A stretch of 58,732 nt of DNA, from the NCBI RefSeq assembly GCF_021991925.1, contig NZ_RXZI01000013.1, positions 1-58,732 of the forward strand, given 5' to 3'. The notes below the pieces were generated by a model. The model had not been told where the DNA came from. It did no database searches and worked only from the letters and a program-made list of their open reading frames with translations. The translations under genes were made by a program, and so were the position numbers. Positions 48,764 to 57,633 of this stretch are shown piece by piece. The stretch comes from Sutcliffiella horikoshii (GTDB lineage: Bacteria > Bacillota > Bacilli > Bacillales > Bacillaceae_I). The stretch's first letter is position 1. Every line of letters starts with the position of its first letter.

Positions 48764-48795
48764 TTACCTCCCTATAATCGAAACATATAAAAGTA

Positions 48796-48821
48796 GAAAA
48801 CTCCCGCCCGATGGACGAGAG
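48796..48821 (-). terminator. Terminator-like hairpin in the metS leader
   Basis: On the minus strand CTCTCGTCC and GGGCGGGAG (48813-48821 and 48801-48809) form nine continuous pairs with a three-base loop, followed by TTTTC, 39 bp before the metS start. It resembles the terminator half of Bacillus T-box leaders, but no T-box sequence (AGGGTGG-ACCGCG) is visible upstream. Confidence 0.55.
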
Positions 48822-48987
48822 CGATCAGCGTTTACTTCTAAAATTATATATATCAACATCATAACCTATTTTTTATACCTATTATACATGGTTTGGGCCG
48901 GTATTGTTAAGGATTGAACAAAAACTTTTTCTCATCCCCTCCCAATTCCATTCCACTTAATAATCCATCATCCTTCAAATCGACATT

Positions 48988-49041
48988 TGTCGAAAAATTT
49001 GTCGAAACAACAGTTGAATTTTGTCGAATAATGATTATAAT
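48988..49041 (+). promoter_or_regulatory. Cluster of three Spo0A boxes and an upstream abrB promoter candidate
   Basis: Perfect 0A boxes TGTCGAA occur at 48988-48994, 49000-49006 and 49022-49028. TTGAAT (49014-49019) and TATAAT (49036-49041) with a 16-bp spacer bracket the third box. This is about 260-310 bp upstream of abrB and could be a distal abrB promoter or act on metS. The remaining spacer from 48830 to 49184 shows no gene. Confidence 0.65.
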
Positions 49042-49184
49042 AATACTTGTATTCTATTGAAAATTAGTCATTTATTGTAAGTGTTAACCAGACCCTCATT
49101 CCAGTAAACCCTTATTATAGAGCGGTTTTCCCGCTTTTGGAATACATTTTTTAAAAGAAATACAAATATTTTCAAACATAATTG

Positions 49185-49236
49185 TTGACGGATTTTGTAA
49201 ATATTGTTATGATTAAATCACGTTAGATTTGTCGAA
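49185..49236 (+). promoter_or_regulatory. Proximal abrB promoter with downstream Spo0A box
   Basis: TTGACG (49185-49190) and TATGAT (49208-49213) are 17 bp apart. A perfect 0A box TGTCGAA lies at 49230-49236, about ten bases past the expected start point, the position from which phosphorylated Spo0A represses abrB in B. subtilis. Confidence 0.82.
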
Positions 49237-49301
49237 TAATGACGAAAATGATAGATTATTAATATTAAATAATTTTAATTTGAGAGAGGGGTATTTTTCT
49301 T

Positions 49302-49583
49302 ATGAAATCTACTGGTATTGTACGTAAAGTTGACGAGTTAGGCCGCGTGGTTATTCCTATCGAGCTTCGCAGAACGTTAGGAATCGCTGAGAAAGATGCT
49401 TTAGAAATCTACGTAGATGACGAAAAGATCATCTTGAAAAAATACAAGCCAAACATGACTTGCCAAGTAACTGGTGAGGTTTCTGACAACAACCTTACAC
49501 TTGCTGATGGAAAAATCATCTTAAGCCGTGAAGGTGCAGAGAAAATTATCCAAGAGATCCAAAACAACTTGCAAACAAAATAA
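49302..49583 (+). CDS. abrB: Transition-state regulator AbrB
   Basis: AbrB represses stationary-phase and sporulation genes during growth. The 93-residue protein has the N-terminal swapped-hairpin domain (MKSTGIVRKVDELGRVVIPIELRRTLGI) and the C-terminal tetramerisation domain with the conserved Cys (NMTCQVTGEV). It is the only protein gene on the plus strand, divergent from metS, as in B. subtilis. Probable targets in the window include spoVG. YabT is known to phosphorylate AbrB in B. subtilis. Confidence 0.97.
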   Translation: MKSTGIVRKVDELGRVVIPIELRRTLGIAEKDALEIYVDDEKIILKKYKPNMTCQVTGEVSDNNLTLADGKIILSREGAEKIIQEIQNNLQTK

Positions 49584-49597
49584 TTAAATGACACACA

Positions 49598-49627
49598 AAA
49601 GAGGGTGCTGCGGCACCCTCTTTTTTT
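49598..49627 (+). terminator. abrB terminator
   Basis: GAGGGTGC and GCACCCTC form a stem with a short loop, followed by seven T on the plus strand. Confidence 0.9.
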
Positions 49628-49750
49628 GCTTAACTATGATGAAGAAGGCTGTGTGTGCCAAGAAACCCTTTCTGATGATGAAGACACGTTCAATATAGGT
49701 CTCATCACCCAATTGTCTTCATGAGCCGCCCTCCAAACTAATCCATCCAT

Positions 49751-49784
49751 AAAAAAACCAGCGCCTATTCTTTAAGCACTGGTT
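49751..49784 (-). terminator. rsmI terminator
   Basis: AACCAGTGC and GCGCTGGTT form a stem followed by TTTTTT on the minus strand, about 30 bp after the rsmI stop. The hairpin sequence closely resembles the 5S rRNA terminator at 58402-58438. Confidence 0.85.
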
Positions 49785-49816
49785 CCTTTCTCTTCATGGA
49801 GGTTTAAATTTAATTA

Positions 49817-50698
49817 CTATTCAACGTGAAATGCTTGGTACACATCTCGCTTTGGTATATTACGTTCTTTGGATACTTGTTTGATGGCTTCTTTCGAGGA
49901 ACAGCCATCTTTGTCCATCACTTGTTGCACATGCTCTAAAAGGGAAAGTTCTTTCCACCAGGCTTCTTCCTCCTCTTTGGCTTCTTCACCACTTCCTTCT
50001 ATTATAATGCAACATTCCCCTTTGATTCCTTGCTCTTCATAGAGAGCCAGTACATCAGAGATACTGCCCCTTGTGAACTCTTCGAATTTCTTTGTGAGCT
50101 CCCGGCTTACGACAATCGACCGGTCCCCAAGGATCTCAAGCATTAAGCTGAGTGTATCCTTCAAGCGGTGGGGGGATTCGTAAAGAATAAATGTATCCAT
50201 AAGCTTTTTCAGCCGCTCGAGTTCTTTTTTCTTCTCTTTTTTCTGGCGATCCAGAAAGCCGTAGAAATAAAACGGCTGTGAGACCAGACCGGAAGCGACC
50301 AAAGCCGTAAGAGCAGCATTTGCTCCTGGGAGTGGTACCACATAAAGATTTTCTTCGAGTGCTTCCACTACTACTTCATAACCAGGATCTGATATGGATG
50401 GCATGCCTGCATCGCTAACAAGGCCTATGTCCTTCCCATCTCTTAAGAGGTCGATTATTTTCCTGCCGCTTTGTTCTTTGTTATGTTCATGATAACTGAT
50501 AAGCGGTGTTGCTATATCAAAATAATTACATAGTTTTTTGGTTTGTCTTGTATCTTCTGCTGCTATATAGTCTACTTCCTTCAACATTCTAAGTGATCTG
50601 TAGGTGATATCCTCCAAATTACCTATAGGTGTTGGAATCAAATATAGCCTTCCTTGTGTATATGATTCTGAAAAACTGTTTTGCTGCCATAATTCCAT
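49817..50698 (-). CDS. rsmI: 16S rRNA (cytidine-2'-O) methyltransferase
   Basis: RsmI methylates the ribose of C1402 in 16S rRNA. The 293-residue tetrapyrrole-methylase-fold protein has RLYLIPTPIGNLEDITYRSLR, AAEDTRQTKKLCNYF, SYHEHNK, LVSDAGMPSISDPGYE and VPLPGANAALTALVASGL. It lies 68 bp after yabB; the GIY-YIG gene yazA that separates them in B. subtilis is absent. Confidence 0.96.
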   Translation of the reverse strand: MELWQQNSFSESYTQGRLYLIPTPIGNLEDITYRSLRMLKEVDYIAAEDTRQTKKLCNYFDIATPLISYHEHNKEQSGRKIIDLLRDGKDIGLVSDAGMPSISDPGYEVVVEALEENLYVVPLPGANAALTALVASGLVSQPFYFYGFLDRQKKEKKKELERLKKLMDTFILYESPHRLKDTLSLMLEILGDRSIVVSRELTKKFEEFTRGSISDVLALYEEQGIKGECCIIIEGSGEEAKEEEEAWWKELSLLEHVQQVMDKDGCSSKEAIKQVSKERNIPKRDVYQAFHVE

Positions 50699-50766
50699 GT
50701 TGGATCCCTCATTTATTTTAGGCTACTTACTCAGCGTCTAGTATATAAAAGAACTTTGCTTATATT

Positions 50767-51510
50767 TTATTCCGCAAAAAGCATTTTTCTTACTTCGATG
50801 GTGTATTCGCCGTTCTCATCGTATACAAGGAGTGGTGGAAGGATTTTTAGGTCTGGGTTTCCGTCCTTTATGCCTTCGATCAGTAGTGTATTTGCCGGCT
50901 TTCCGAGTTTGGAATGGACGAATTGCAAGCGCTTTGGCTCTAGGCGATATTTCCTCATTAAAGTGATGATATCGAGAAGTCGTCCTGGACGATGGACAAA
51001 TGCCACCTTCCCACCCTGCTTAGCAGCATGACTGCTAACACGGACTACATCTTCTAATGTACATTCTATCTCATGCCTTGCTATTGCATAATGCTTATTA
51101 CTATTTATTTTCTCTTCGTTCTCTGTCAACGGAAAATAAGGAGGATTGCATGTCACCACATCGTACTTTTTGTTTCCTATCAGGGCGGGCAAGTCCTTTA
51201 GATCCATGTTCATAATACTCAAACGATCTGTCAATCCATTGTAGTCAATGCTTCTTTTCGCCATATTAGCAAGGCGTTCTTGGATCTCCACACCCGTTAT
51301 GGAACCTTTTGTCCTTTTGCTTAACAATAAAGGGATAATCCCATTGCCTGTACATAAATCAATGATATTGCCTTTTTGAATCGGAACATACGCAAACTGT
51401 GCCAAAAGAACCGCATCTAAGGAGAAGGAAAACACGGATGGGCTCTGTATGATCCGTAAATTCTCCGCAAATAAATAATCGAGCCGCTCATCACCTATAA
51501 GATCTACCAT
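50767..51510 (-). CDS. yabB: tRNA1(Val) (adenine-N6) methyltransferase-like protein (YabB)
   Basis: The 247-residue SAM-dependent methyltransferase shows motif [17 protein letters not shown] near residue 48 and the N6-adenine signature [11 protein letters not shown] (about 120-130). Family assignment is to TrmN6-like enzymes that act on A37 of tRNA; the exact tRNA substrate in Bacillus is not certain. It follows yabA as in B. subtilis but a 540-bp repeat cluster separates the two. Confidence 0.9.
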   Translation of the reverse strand: MVDLIGDERLDYLFAENLRIIQSPSVFSFSLDAVLLAQFAYVPIQKGNIIDLCTGNGIIPLLLSKRTKGSITGVEIQERLANMAKRSIDYNGLTDRLSIMNMDLKDLPALIGNKKYDVVTCNPPYFPLTENEEKINSNKHYAIARHEIECTLEDVVRVSSHAAKQGGKVAFVHRPGRLLDIITLMRKYRLEPKRLQFVHSKLGKPANTLLIEGIKDGNPDLKILPPLLVYDENGEYTIEVRKMLFAE

Positions 51511-51710
51511 CTAACAAAACCCTTTCGTACCATAATCTTTCCCTATTATAACGTAATCCCTGGGAAAAACATAAGATGCGATGGAGCGAATATATTTAGT
51601 TTCTGTTAATCGCTGCTTTTGGATTTCCACTGGGCTTAGCGACTCTCCGCGTGGTAGTGCTTTAACCTTCTCACAACGCTTCAGGGGCCTTAAGACTACC
51701 GCTACCTCCC

Positions 51711-51931
51711 AAGGCCACTGAAAAAGTACATAATTCTGATAATCTGTTTAACACCGCTGTTGATTTCTGCAAACGGCTTCGCTTATCCAGAGGGCGACCT
51801 TGAGCCTCCTCGGGCTACGCCCTGCGGGGTCTCAAGAATGTCGCTATCCCCCCGCAGGAGTCTTCGCCTATTGCTGCAATCAACAGCTAGAAATTTATAA
51901 AAAAGATAAGTTATTGGGTTTTTCAGTGGCC
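51711..51931. mobile_element. Nested MITE-like insertion carrying a type A repeat
   Basis: The insert is bounded by the inverted repeat GGCCACTGAAAAA (51713-51725) / TTTTTCAGTGGCC (51919-51931) and flanked by a 12-bp direct repeat, CCGCTACCTCCC, which overlaps the right inverted end by two bases. It contains a complete type A copy. It has no open reading frame that could be a transposase, so any mobility would need an enzyme encoded elsewhere. Confidence 0.55.
51750..51890. repeat. Dispersed palindromic repeat, type A copy 4
   Basis: This 141-bp copy equals 38116-38256 except for T instead of C in the left arm (TTTCTGC versus TTTCCGC) and G instead of C in the right arm (TTGCTGC versus TTGCTCC). 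It is nested inside the insertion that splits a type B copy. Confidence 0.85.
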
Positions 51932-52016
51932 GCTACCTCCCGCCGGAGTCTTCTCCTGTGTTCCAATCAAAATCTATAGATTCTAAATACTTAAGCTTTT
52001 GCTTGTATATTTTCAC

Positions 52017-52059
52017 AAAACAAAAAGCCGCCATCCGATTAACGGAAAAGCGACTTTTT
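52017..52059 (-). terminator. yabA terminator
   Basis: AAAAAGTCGC (52050-52059) and GCGGCTTTTT (52022-52031) form a stem followed by GTTTTGTG on the minus strand; it begins at the yabA stop codon. Confidence 0.75.
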
Positions 52060-52438
52060 ACTTTTTATTTAGGAAAGACAAGCAAAACATACAGTCCCCT
52101 TCTTTTCTCGGACTGCCGAAATTCAGGTTGCAAATATGAAACCCTTCTTGGTACAGCCTGGCTAAGTTATCATAGCCCTCTCCTACATCGGTTTGCTTAT
52201 TTTGCTCCTGTTGTTTTTTCTTGTGCTTCTGTTTGATGGTGGAAGCTTGCTCCTCTTCTTTCGTCATCTGTTCGAGACGCTTACGAAGATGGCTATTTTC
52301 CACCAGCACACTGTTGTTCTCTTCGATAATAAGGGCTAGGTGCTCCTTTAAATCGCCAAGCTGTTTATATAAATGTCCGATCTGTTCTTCCATATTGCTG
52401 ACAGAATCAAATATTTCCTTCTTGTCCAAGTTTTCCAC
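52058..52438 (-). CDS. yabA: Replication initiation control protein YabA
   Basis: YabA binds DnaA and the sliding clamp DnaN and limits re-initiation. The 126 residues have an N-terminal leucine-zipper-like coiled coil (about 1-60, [47 protein letters not shown]), a charged linker and a C-terminal zinc module [19 protein letters not shown]. It starts three bases after the ricT stop, in the holB-ricT-yabA cluster. Confidence 0.95.
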   Translation of the reverse strand: MENLDKKEIFDSVSNMEEQIGHLYKQLGDLKEHLALIIEENNSVLVENSHLRKRLEQMTKEEEQASTIKQKHKKKQQEQNKQTDVGEGYDNLARLYQEGFHICNLNFGSPRKEGDCMFCLSFLNKK

Positions 52439-52441
52439 CTC

Positions 52442-53266
52442 TTAATCTGTGGCTTGCGAAACGGCTCCTTCTTGGAGTAATTCATCTAGAGAATACTCCA
52501 CCACTCGATCTTTTCCGGATAACTCCACCTGCAGCACGCGTTCCAGAAGATTCAGTCCGACCACACGTCCTACTCCGTTCGGTGTTTTGATTACTTCATC
52601 CAGATCCGGTAATTGCTCTTTAGCGGACTCGTATTCATCATTTTCATACTTCAGGCAACACATCAAACGGCCACACAACCCGGATATCTTGGAAGGGTTC
52701 AGGGACAGGTTTTGATCCTTTGCCATCTTGATGGATACCGGTTCAAAATCACCCAGGAATGTGGAACAGCACAACATGCGCCCACATGGACCGATACCGC
52801 CTAGTAGTTTTGCTTCATCGCGGACTCCGATTTGTCTGAGTTCGATCCTGGTGCGGAAAATGGAGGCAAGGTCCTTTACGAGCTCCCTGAAGTCCACTCG
52901 GCCATCTGCGGTGAAGTAGAAAATGATTTTATTCCGATCGAATGTATATTCCACATCCACCAGCTTCATATCCAAACCATGGTCGTTCACTTTTGTAAAA
53001 CAAACATCAAACGCTTCTTTTGCCGCCTTCTTATTTTCATCGACAATAAGACGATCTTTTTGGTCAGCAATACGGAGCACTTTTTTCAACGGGAGTACGA
53101 CATCATTTTCGTCGACTTTCTTTTGACCGATGACAGCTTTTCCGAACTCCACGCCTCTTACCGTTTCGACAATGACAAACTCATTATCCTTTATATCAAG
53201 CCCATTTGGGTCAAAATAGTATATTTTCCCTGCTTTTTTAAAACGAACTCCCACTACTTCATACAA
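52442..53266 (-). CDS. ricT: PSP1-domain protein RicT (YaaT)
   Basis: RicT, with RicA and RicF, forms an Fe-S complex that speeds Spo0A phosphorylation and assists RNase Y-dependent mRNA processing. The 274 residues contain the PSP1 domain (residues about 60-145) and a cysteine-rich part: GGIGPCGRMLCCSTFLG and SGLCGRLMCCLKYE. The start is a TTG at 53266 with GGAGG nine bases upstream, giving the B. subtilis-like N-terminus MYEVVGVRFKKAGKIYYFDP; no in-frame ATG is nearby. Confidence 0.95.
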   Translation of the reverse strand: MYEVVGVRFKKAGKIYYFDPNGLDIKDNEFVIVETVRGVEFGKAVIGQKKVDENDVVLPLKKVLRIADQKDRLIVDENKKAAKEAFDVCFTKVNDHGLDMKLVDVEYTFDRNKIIFYFTADGRVDFRELVKDLASIFRTRIELRQIGVRDEAKLLGGIGPCGRMLCCSTFLGDFEPVSIKMAKDQNLSLNPSKISGLCGRLMCCLKYENDEYESAKEQLPDLDEVIKTPNGVGRVVGLNLLERVLQVELSGKDRVVEYSLDELLQEGAVSQATD

Positions 53267-53267
53267 A

Positions 53268-54266
53268 CTAATATCCCTCCTGCAAGTTTAACGCTAATTG
53301 TTCCATGAGAAGGTGCGGATTCACATTCGATGCTAACCGAGACTTGCTTTGTAATATATAGGATAAATGCTCGGTCACTCGTTGTTGAGTCGTCTGGAGA
53401 GCCAACTTCTGGATCAATTCCTTTTCGTCGACAAACACCATCTGCTCCTCTTTGGATAACTGAGCATACAGCATATCTTTATAAATGAATAGCATTAAAT
53501 CTAAACCTATCTCGAGCTGTTTTCGATCGGAAAAATGGGGCATCCACTTTTCTTGTATAAACAGCAATGATGCTTGAGGGCGATTAAATATCGCTTCATA
53601 CAATTTTATCACTAAATTTCTAGCCAGCGCAAACCAATCATCTCGACATAATTCTACTGCTTCCTCTAAACTGTTTGTCAGGGACGCAGCCGACTTTGCC
53701 AAAGGAAGCGAAATATCTTCTGCCATCAGCTTATCCACCAGGCCTTCTGACGTTAAAGCCCGGAACGAAAGGGGTTGGCACCTTGAAATGATGGTGTTCA
53801 GCATCTGATTGACGTTTTCTGTCAGCAAGAATGCGAACGTTTCCTGGTTCGGTTCCTCAAGAAACTTCAGCAGGCTGTTGGCCGCATTTGTAGTCATTTT
53901 ATCTGCATGCTCAATGATATAAATCTTTCTCTTAGACTCCAAGCCTGTTTTAGTGAATTCCTCTTGCAAATATTGAATCTGTTGCTTTTTTATAGAATTC
54001 CCATCCGGCTCAAGTACATGTACATCCGGATGGTTGCGAGAATCTATCCGCTTACAATTAGAACAGGCCTGACAAGGATTGACCCCTTTTCGGTCCTTGC
54101 ATAACAGACTTTTGGCAAAAAGATAGCTGACCTCTTTCTTTCCCGTGCCCTTCATCCCGTCCAACAAATAAGCATGAGCAATCCTGTTCCGCTCTAAACT
54201 ATTTGTTACAATCCTTGCAACAGTAGGCTGGCTTTGTAGATCAGACCAACTTTTAATCACCATCAT
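53268..54266 (-). CDS. holB: DNA polymerase III delta' subunit
   Basis: HolB is a clamp-loader AAA+ subunit. The 332 residues show HAYLLDGMKGTGKKEVSYLFAKSLLC (a variant P-loop), a zinc module CQACSNCKRIDSRNHPDVH, IYIIEHADKMTTNAANSLLKFLEEP and the SRC-type sensor in ISRCQPLSFR. Degenerate ATP motifs are normal for delta'. Three start codons (GTG, ATG, ATG) are in tandem; the first ATG is taken. The ribosome binding site is weak. Confidence 0.94.
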   Translation of the reverse strand: MMVIKSWSDLQSQPTVARIVTNSLERNRIAHAYLLDGMKGTGKKEVSYLFAKSLLCKDRKGVNPCQACSNCKRIDSRNHPDVHVLEPDGNSIKKQQIQYLQEEFTKTGLESKRKIYIIEHADKMTTNAANSLLKFLEEPNQETFAFLLTENVNQMLNTIISRCQPLSFRALTSEGLVDKLMAEDISLPLAKSAASLTNSLEEAVELCRDDWFALARNLVIKLYEAIFNRPQASLLFIQEKWMPHFSDRKQLEIGLDLMLFIYKDMLYAQLSKEEQMVFVDEKELIQKLALQTTQQRVTEHLSYILQSKSRLASNVNPHLLMEQLALNLQEGY

Positions 54267-54277
54267 CACTCACTAAC

Positions 54278-54718
54278 TTACATATATAAATTGATGAGCA
54301 GTCCTTTTATCTCACCAATACTGCTCAATATGTTTATTCTTGGTTCCTCTTGATTCATTACCTTGTCGGTTAAACCAATCAGCGCTTCATCAACCTGCTT
54401 CACCACATGAAGATGTCTGGACTGTCCATCATATGTCCAATGGTGGGACTGGTTCAACTCCATCCCAAACTCAACTGCTTCTTCCATAAAACGCTTTACC
54501 AGTGTTTTATATTTTGCCAAGTCCTGAAAAGAACGTGAATTTCCCAAACGGTCCCCTACCATTTCCATATCCTTCATTAACCGGTGAAGTTGCTCGGAAT
54601 GCAATTTATTGGAGTGCTTTTGCATGACCTCACCAAAGGCAATGTTAGAGGTGCTGCCGCCTCTTGAATCCACTCTTCCTTTATCTACACTTGTTCTGAG
54701 ATCGGTTGATATTTTCAA
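54278..54718 (-). CDS. yaaR: YaaR-family protein (DUF327)
   Basis: The 146-residue helical protein matches the YaaR family (KISTDLRTSVDKG, FKALVKRFMEEAVEFGMEL-like segment at about 70-90, and KVMNQEEPRINILSSIGEIKGLLINLYM at the end). Its function is unknown. It begins with a TTG and AAGGAAAGGG lies rather far (about 11 bases) upstream. The gene lies between darA and holB as in B. subtilis. Confidence 0.9.
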   Translation of the reverse strand: MKISTDLRTSVDKGRVDSRGGSTSNIAFGEVMQKHSNKLHSEQLHRLMKDMEMVGDRLGNSRSFQDLAKYKTLVKRFMEEAVEFGMELNQSHHWTYDGQSRHLHVVKQVDEALIGLTDKVMNQEEPRINILSSIGEIKGLLINLYM

Positions 54719-54771
54719 TGCTGAACGTCCCTTTCCTTTGGCCCATACCTTAGTGGTGAAAACAGGCTTCT

Positions 54772-54794
54772 AAAAAAGCAGCCCCTGAGCTACT
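54772..54794 (-). terminator. Terminator after darA
   Basis: AGTAGC and GCTGCT form a six-pair stem followed by six T on the minus strand, between darA and yaaR. It may partly separate yaaR and holB transcription from tmk-darA. Confidence 0.55.
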
Positions 54795-54802
54795 TTCCCA
54801 TA

Positions 54803-55168
<366 letters not shown>

Positions 55169-55210
55169 TTACTTCATTACTTCGTCGTCAGGAATAAATA
55201 TTTCCATTCC

Positions 55211-55849
55211 TTAAAATCCATGCTCTGTAAAAAAAGGAACGAGAATTTCCCTTACCTGCTCGCAAACGGCCTCAAAATCTTTGGATGCATCGACAACAGC
55301 GTATCTGTCATGATACTTCTCCTTCACCAGATCATAGCCTTCTTTTACTTTGTAATGGAAATCAAGCTTCTCCTGATCTAAGCGATTGATTTCACGTTTA
55401 TTATTCGCTGCAATTCGCTCAAGTCCTGCTTCGGGCTCAATATCAAAGTATACGGTCAAAGATGGCATCATTTTTTCCGTTGCGAATTCGTTGATGCCGA
55501 GCACATCCTCTACCCCTATTCCTCGTGCATATCCTTGGTAGGCCAAAGAACTGTCAATAAAACGGTCGCACAGGACAATCTTATTTTCCTTCAAGCCCGG
55601 AATGACCCTCTCCACTAAATGTTGGCGACGGGCCGCAGCGTAAAGCAATGCCTCTGTCCTCGCATCCATTTCTGTATTATCACAATCCAATATGACACTT
55701 CGGATCTGCTCTGCAATGGCAATGCCTCCAGGCTCCCTTGTCAAGATGATGGGATACCCCTGATCCTCCAGTTCTTTTGCCAACTTCTGGATGACAGACG
55801 TTTTCCCCGCACCCTCTGGCCCTTCAAATGTAATAAATAATCCCTTCAC
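55211..55849 (-). CDS. tmk: Thymidylate kinase
   Basis: Tmk phosphorylates dTMP. The 212 residues have the P-loop [19 protein letters not shown], the dTMP-binding ILTREPGG, and [18 protein letters not shown]. The start codon is GTG at 55849 with GGAG ten bases upstream inside the end of yaaO. The yaaO-tmk-darA order is that of B. subtilis. Confidence 0.96.
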   Translation of the reverse strand: MKGLFITFEGPEGAGKTSVIQKLAKELEDQGYPIILTREPGGIAIAEQIRSVILDCDNTEMDARTEALLYAAARRQHLVERVIPGLKENKIVLCDRFIDSSLAYQGYARGIGVEDVLGINEFATEKMMPSLTVYFDIEPEAGLERIAANNKREINRLDQEKLDFHYKVKEGYDLVKEKYHDRYAVVDASKDFEAVCEQVREILVPFFTEHGF

Positions 55850-55856
55850 AAGCTTG

Positions 55857-57305
55857 TTACTCCTTTTCCTTCTTATATATGAACATATAATTTCTCTTTA
55901 ACCATTCGCTTCCTTGAAATCTGGCACCGAGCTGATCTAGTACCTTGATAGATTCCAATGTGGCACGTGTAATCCTCTCCCCCTTTAAAAGCAGGGGGAT
56001 ACCTGGAGGATATGGAATAACCGGTTTAGCCGCAACCTCCCCGACTGCCTCCTCCAAGCTGCATTTGACCACTTTATAGGCGTATTGCTCCCCAAAAGGG
56101 ATGGCCAATCGGCTTATTTCTGCAGGAAATGCCGGAATGACCAGCCGTGCCTTTTCTAGTTCATCCTTTGTTTGGCCCAATAATGCTCGTACTATTCTCT
56201 CTATCATATCATGTTTTCTATCTTGAACCGCCAGTGGCAATATAATTAATACATTCTGGGGGTCTGCCAACTCGACATAGAGACCTTCTTTTTCAAGAAG
56301 CTCCTGTAGGGCGTACCCACTTAATCCAGTGGAAGACCGAAGCGTCAACTTTAGTGGATCCACCTTCCGTCCACCTTCTGGAACAACCACTTCCACCCCT
56401 TCGATTTTCTCAAGCTCCCGATGGATGGCTAGTATGTCATCGTATACATGTTTCACATCTTGTTCATTCAAGGAAGCAAGATAGAACCTCGCTAAATCCA
56501 AAGACGCCATCAACGGGTAAGAAGGACTGCTCGACTGCAGCATTTTTAAGTAATAAGCAACCCTATCCCTCTTTACCCTCTCCCCCTGCACATGCAGGTA
56601 GGATGCCATCGTCATGGCCGGCAAGGTTTTATGTGCAGATTGAACCACAATATCCGCACCAGAGGCCAATGCCGTTTTAGGAAAAGGCTCCCCCAGAACA
56701 AAGTGTGCACCATGTGCTTCATCCACTAGCACCGGTATATCATACGCATGAATCATCGCAACCAGCTCATCCAATTCCATGGCGACACCATAATAATTTG
56801 GATTTGTTAAAACAACCGCTTCTATGCCATCAATGGTTTCCAAAGCTTCCTTTAACCGAGCGGGCTTGATGGAGACAGCCACTCCCATACGCTCATCCAC
56901 TTCACACGATATAAAAATAGGCTCCGCACCAGCCAGCTCCACACCACTCAGTATGGATTTATGGCAATTTCTCTGTACAAGCACTTTTCCGCCCCTCGTA
57001 CATGTGCTCATAATCATTGCAAGATTCCCGACAGTCGACCCATTCACAAGAAAAAAGGTTTCCTCTGCCCCGTAAAGTTCCGCCGCCAATTTTTGTGATT
57101 CTTCTATAATACCTTCAGGGTCATGTAAATCATCCAACCCTGAGATTTCCGTTACATCCAACTTCAATATATCCTCAAAATAACCCCTTGCTCCAGCAGG
57201 GAAAACATCCCCGAATTTATGCCCAGGCACATGTCCGGATAACGGAGAAGCCTCCCAATGCCTTTTAAGCGCTGAAAAAAGCGGTGTCCTTTTTTGGTCC
57301 AACAT
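55857..57305 (-). CDS. yaaO: Orn/Lys/Arg decarboxylase family protein (YaaO)
   Basis: This 482-residue fold-type I PLP enzyme has [16 protein letters not shown], the Schiff-base region [23 protein letters not shown] around residue 220-240 and the cofactor segment [17 protein letters not shown]. It belongs to the family of lysine, ornithine and arginine decarboxylases (compare SpeA); which amino acid it uses is not evident. In B. subtilis xpaC and yaaN lie between csfB and this gene; both are missing here. Confidence 0.92.
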   Translation of the reverse strand: MLDQKRTPLFSALKRHWEASPLSGHVPGHKFGDVFPAGARGYFEDILKLDVTEISGLDDLHDPEGIIEESQKLAAELYGAEETFFLVNGSTVGNLAMIMSTCTRGGKVLVQRNCHKSILSGVELAGAEPIFISCEVDERMGVAVSIKPARLKEALETIDGIEAVVLTNPNYYGVAMELDELVAMIHAYDIPVLVDEAHGAHFVLGEPFPKTALASGADIVVQSAHKTLPAMTMASYLHVQGERVKRDRVAYYLKMLQSSSPSYPLMASLDLARFYLASLNEQDVKHVYDDILAIHRELEKIEGVEVVVPEGGRKVDPLKLTLRSSTGLSGYALQELLEKEGLYVELADPQNVLIILPLAVQDRKHDMIERIVRALLGQTKDELEKARLVIPAFPAEISRLAIPFGEQYAYKVVKCSLEEAVGEVAAKPVIPYPPGIPLLLKGERITRATLESIKVLDQLGARFQGSEWLKRNYMFIYKKEKE

Positions 57306-57419
57306 TAGCCCACCTTCTAACTAACCTTTTCCTGCTTAACCTTTATAAGCTGATCTACTACCATTATAACGGATAGACCGTTAGACTTATAGTTGCCCTG
57401 CTTTCTGAATAAAAAAATA

Positions 57420-57590
57420 GGCTCTTTTCTCAAGGATTGTTCGTATTCATTAGTGGACAATCGGTTGTTGCTTACATACTCTTAATATGCAAGTAGTATT
57501 TTTAGCACAACTGGGAAAAGAGCAAGAAAGTAAGCAATTTGACGGTCGTTTTTTGAGTACGTAAAAACAACTACGTTTACGAAAAGAGCC
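57420..57590. mobile_element. 171-bp MITE-like element with 8-bp flanking duplication
   Basis: Perfect 10-bp terminal inverted repeats GGCTCTTTTC (57420-57429) and GAAAAGAGCC (57581-57590) are flanked on both sides by AAAAAATA (57412-57419 and 57591-57598). A further GGGAAAAGAGC lies inside at about 57512-57521, and the right part contains the small hairpin CGTAAA/TTTACG. There is no coding potential. It lies in the spacer after csfB, abutting the csfB terminator. The stretch 57306-57411 upstream of yaaO holds nothing recognisable. Confidence 0.7.
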
Positions 57591-57617
57591 AAAAAATAAA
57601 AGCCCTCAGAGGACTTT
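57591..57617 (-). terminator. csfB terminator
   Basis: AAAAGTCC and GGGCTTTT pair around CTCTGA-type loop bases and are followed by TATTTTTT on the minus strand. The T tract coincides with the flanking duplication of the MITE-like element. Confidence 0.7.
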
Positions 57618-57633
57618 TCAACTTTGTTATGTT

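Larger units (their letters stand above)
51616..51972. repeat. Type B palindromic repeat interrupted by a nested insertion
   Basis: The left part (51616-51710, with TTCTCACAACGCTTCAGGGGCC and CCGCTACCTCCC) and the right part (51930-51972, CCGCTACCTCCCGCCGGAGTC, then TTCCAATCAAAA) are the two arms of one type B copy. They are separated by an insertion at 51711-51929, and the 12-bp sequence CCGCTACCTCCC is duplicated at 699-710 and 930-941 of this block. Confidence 0.7.
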
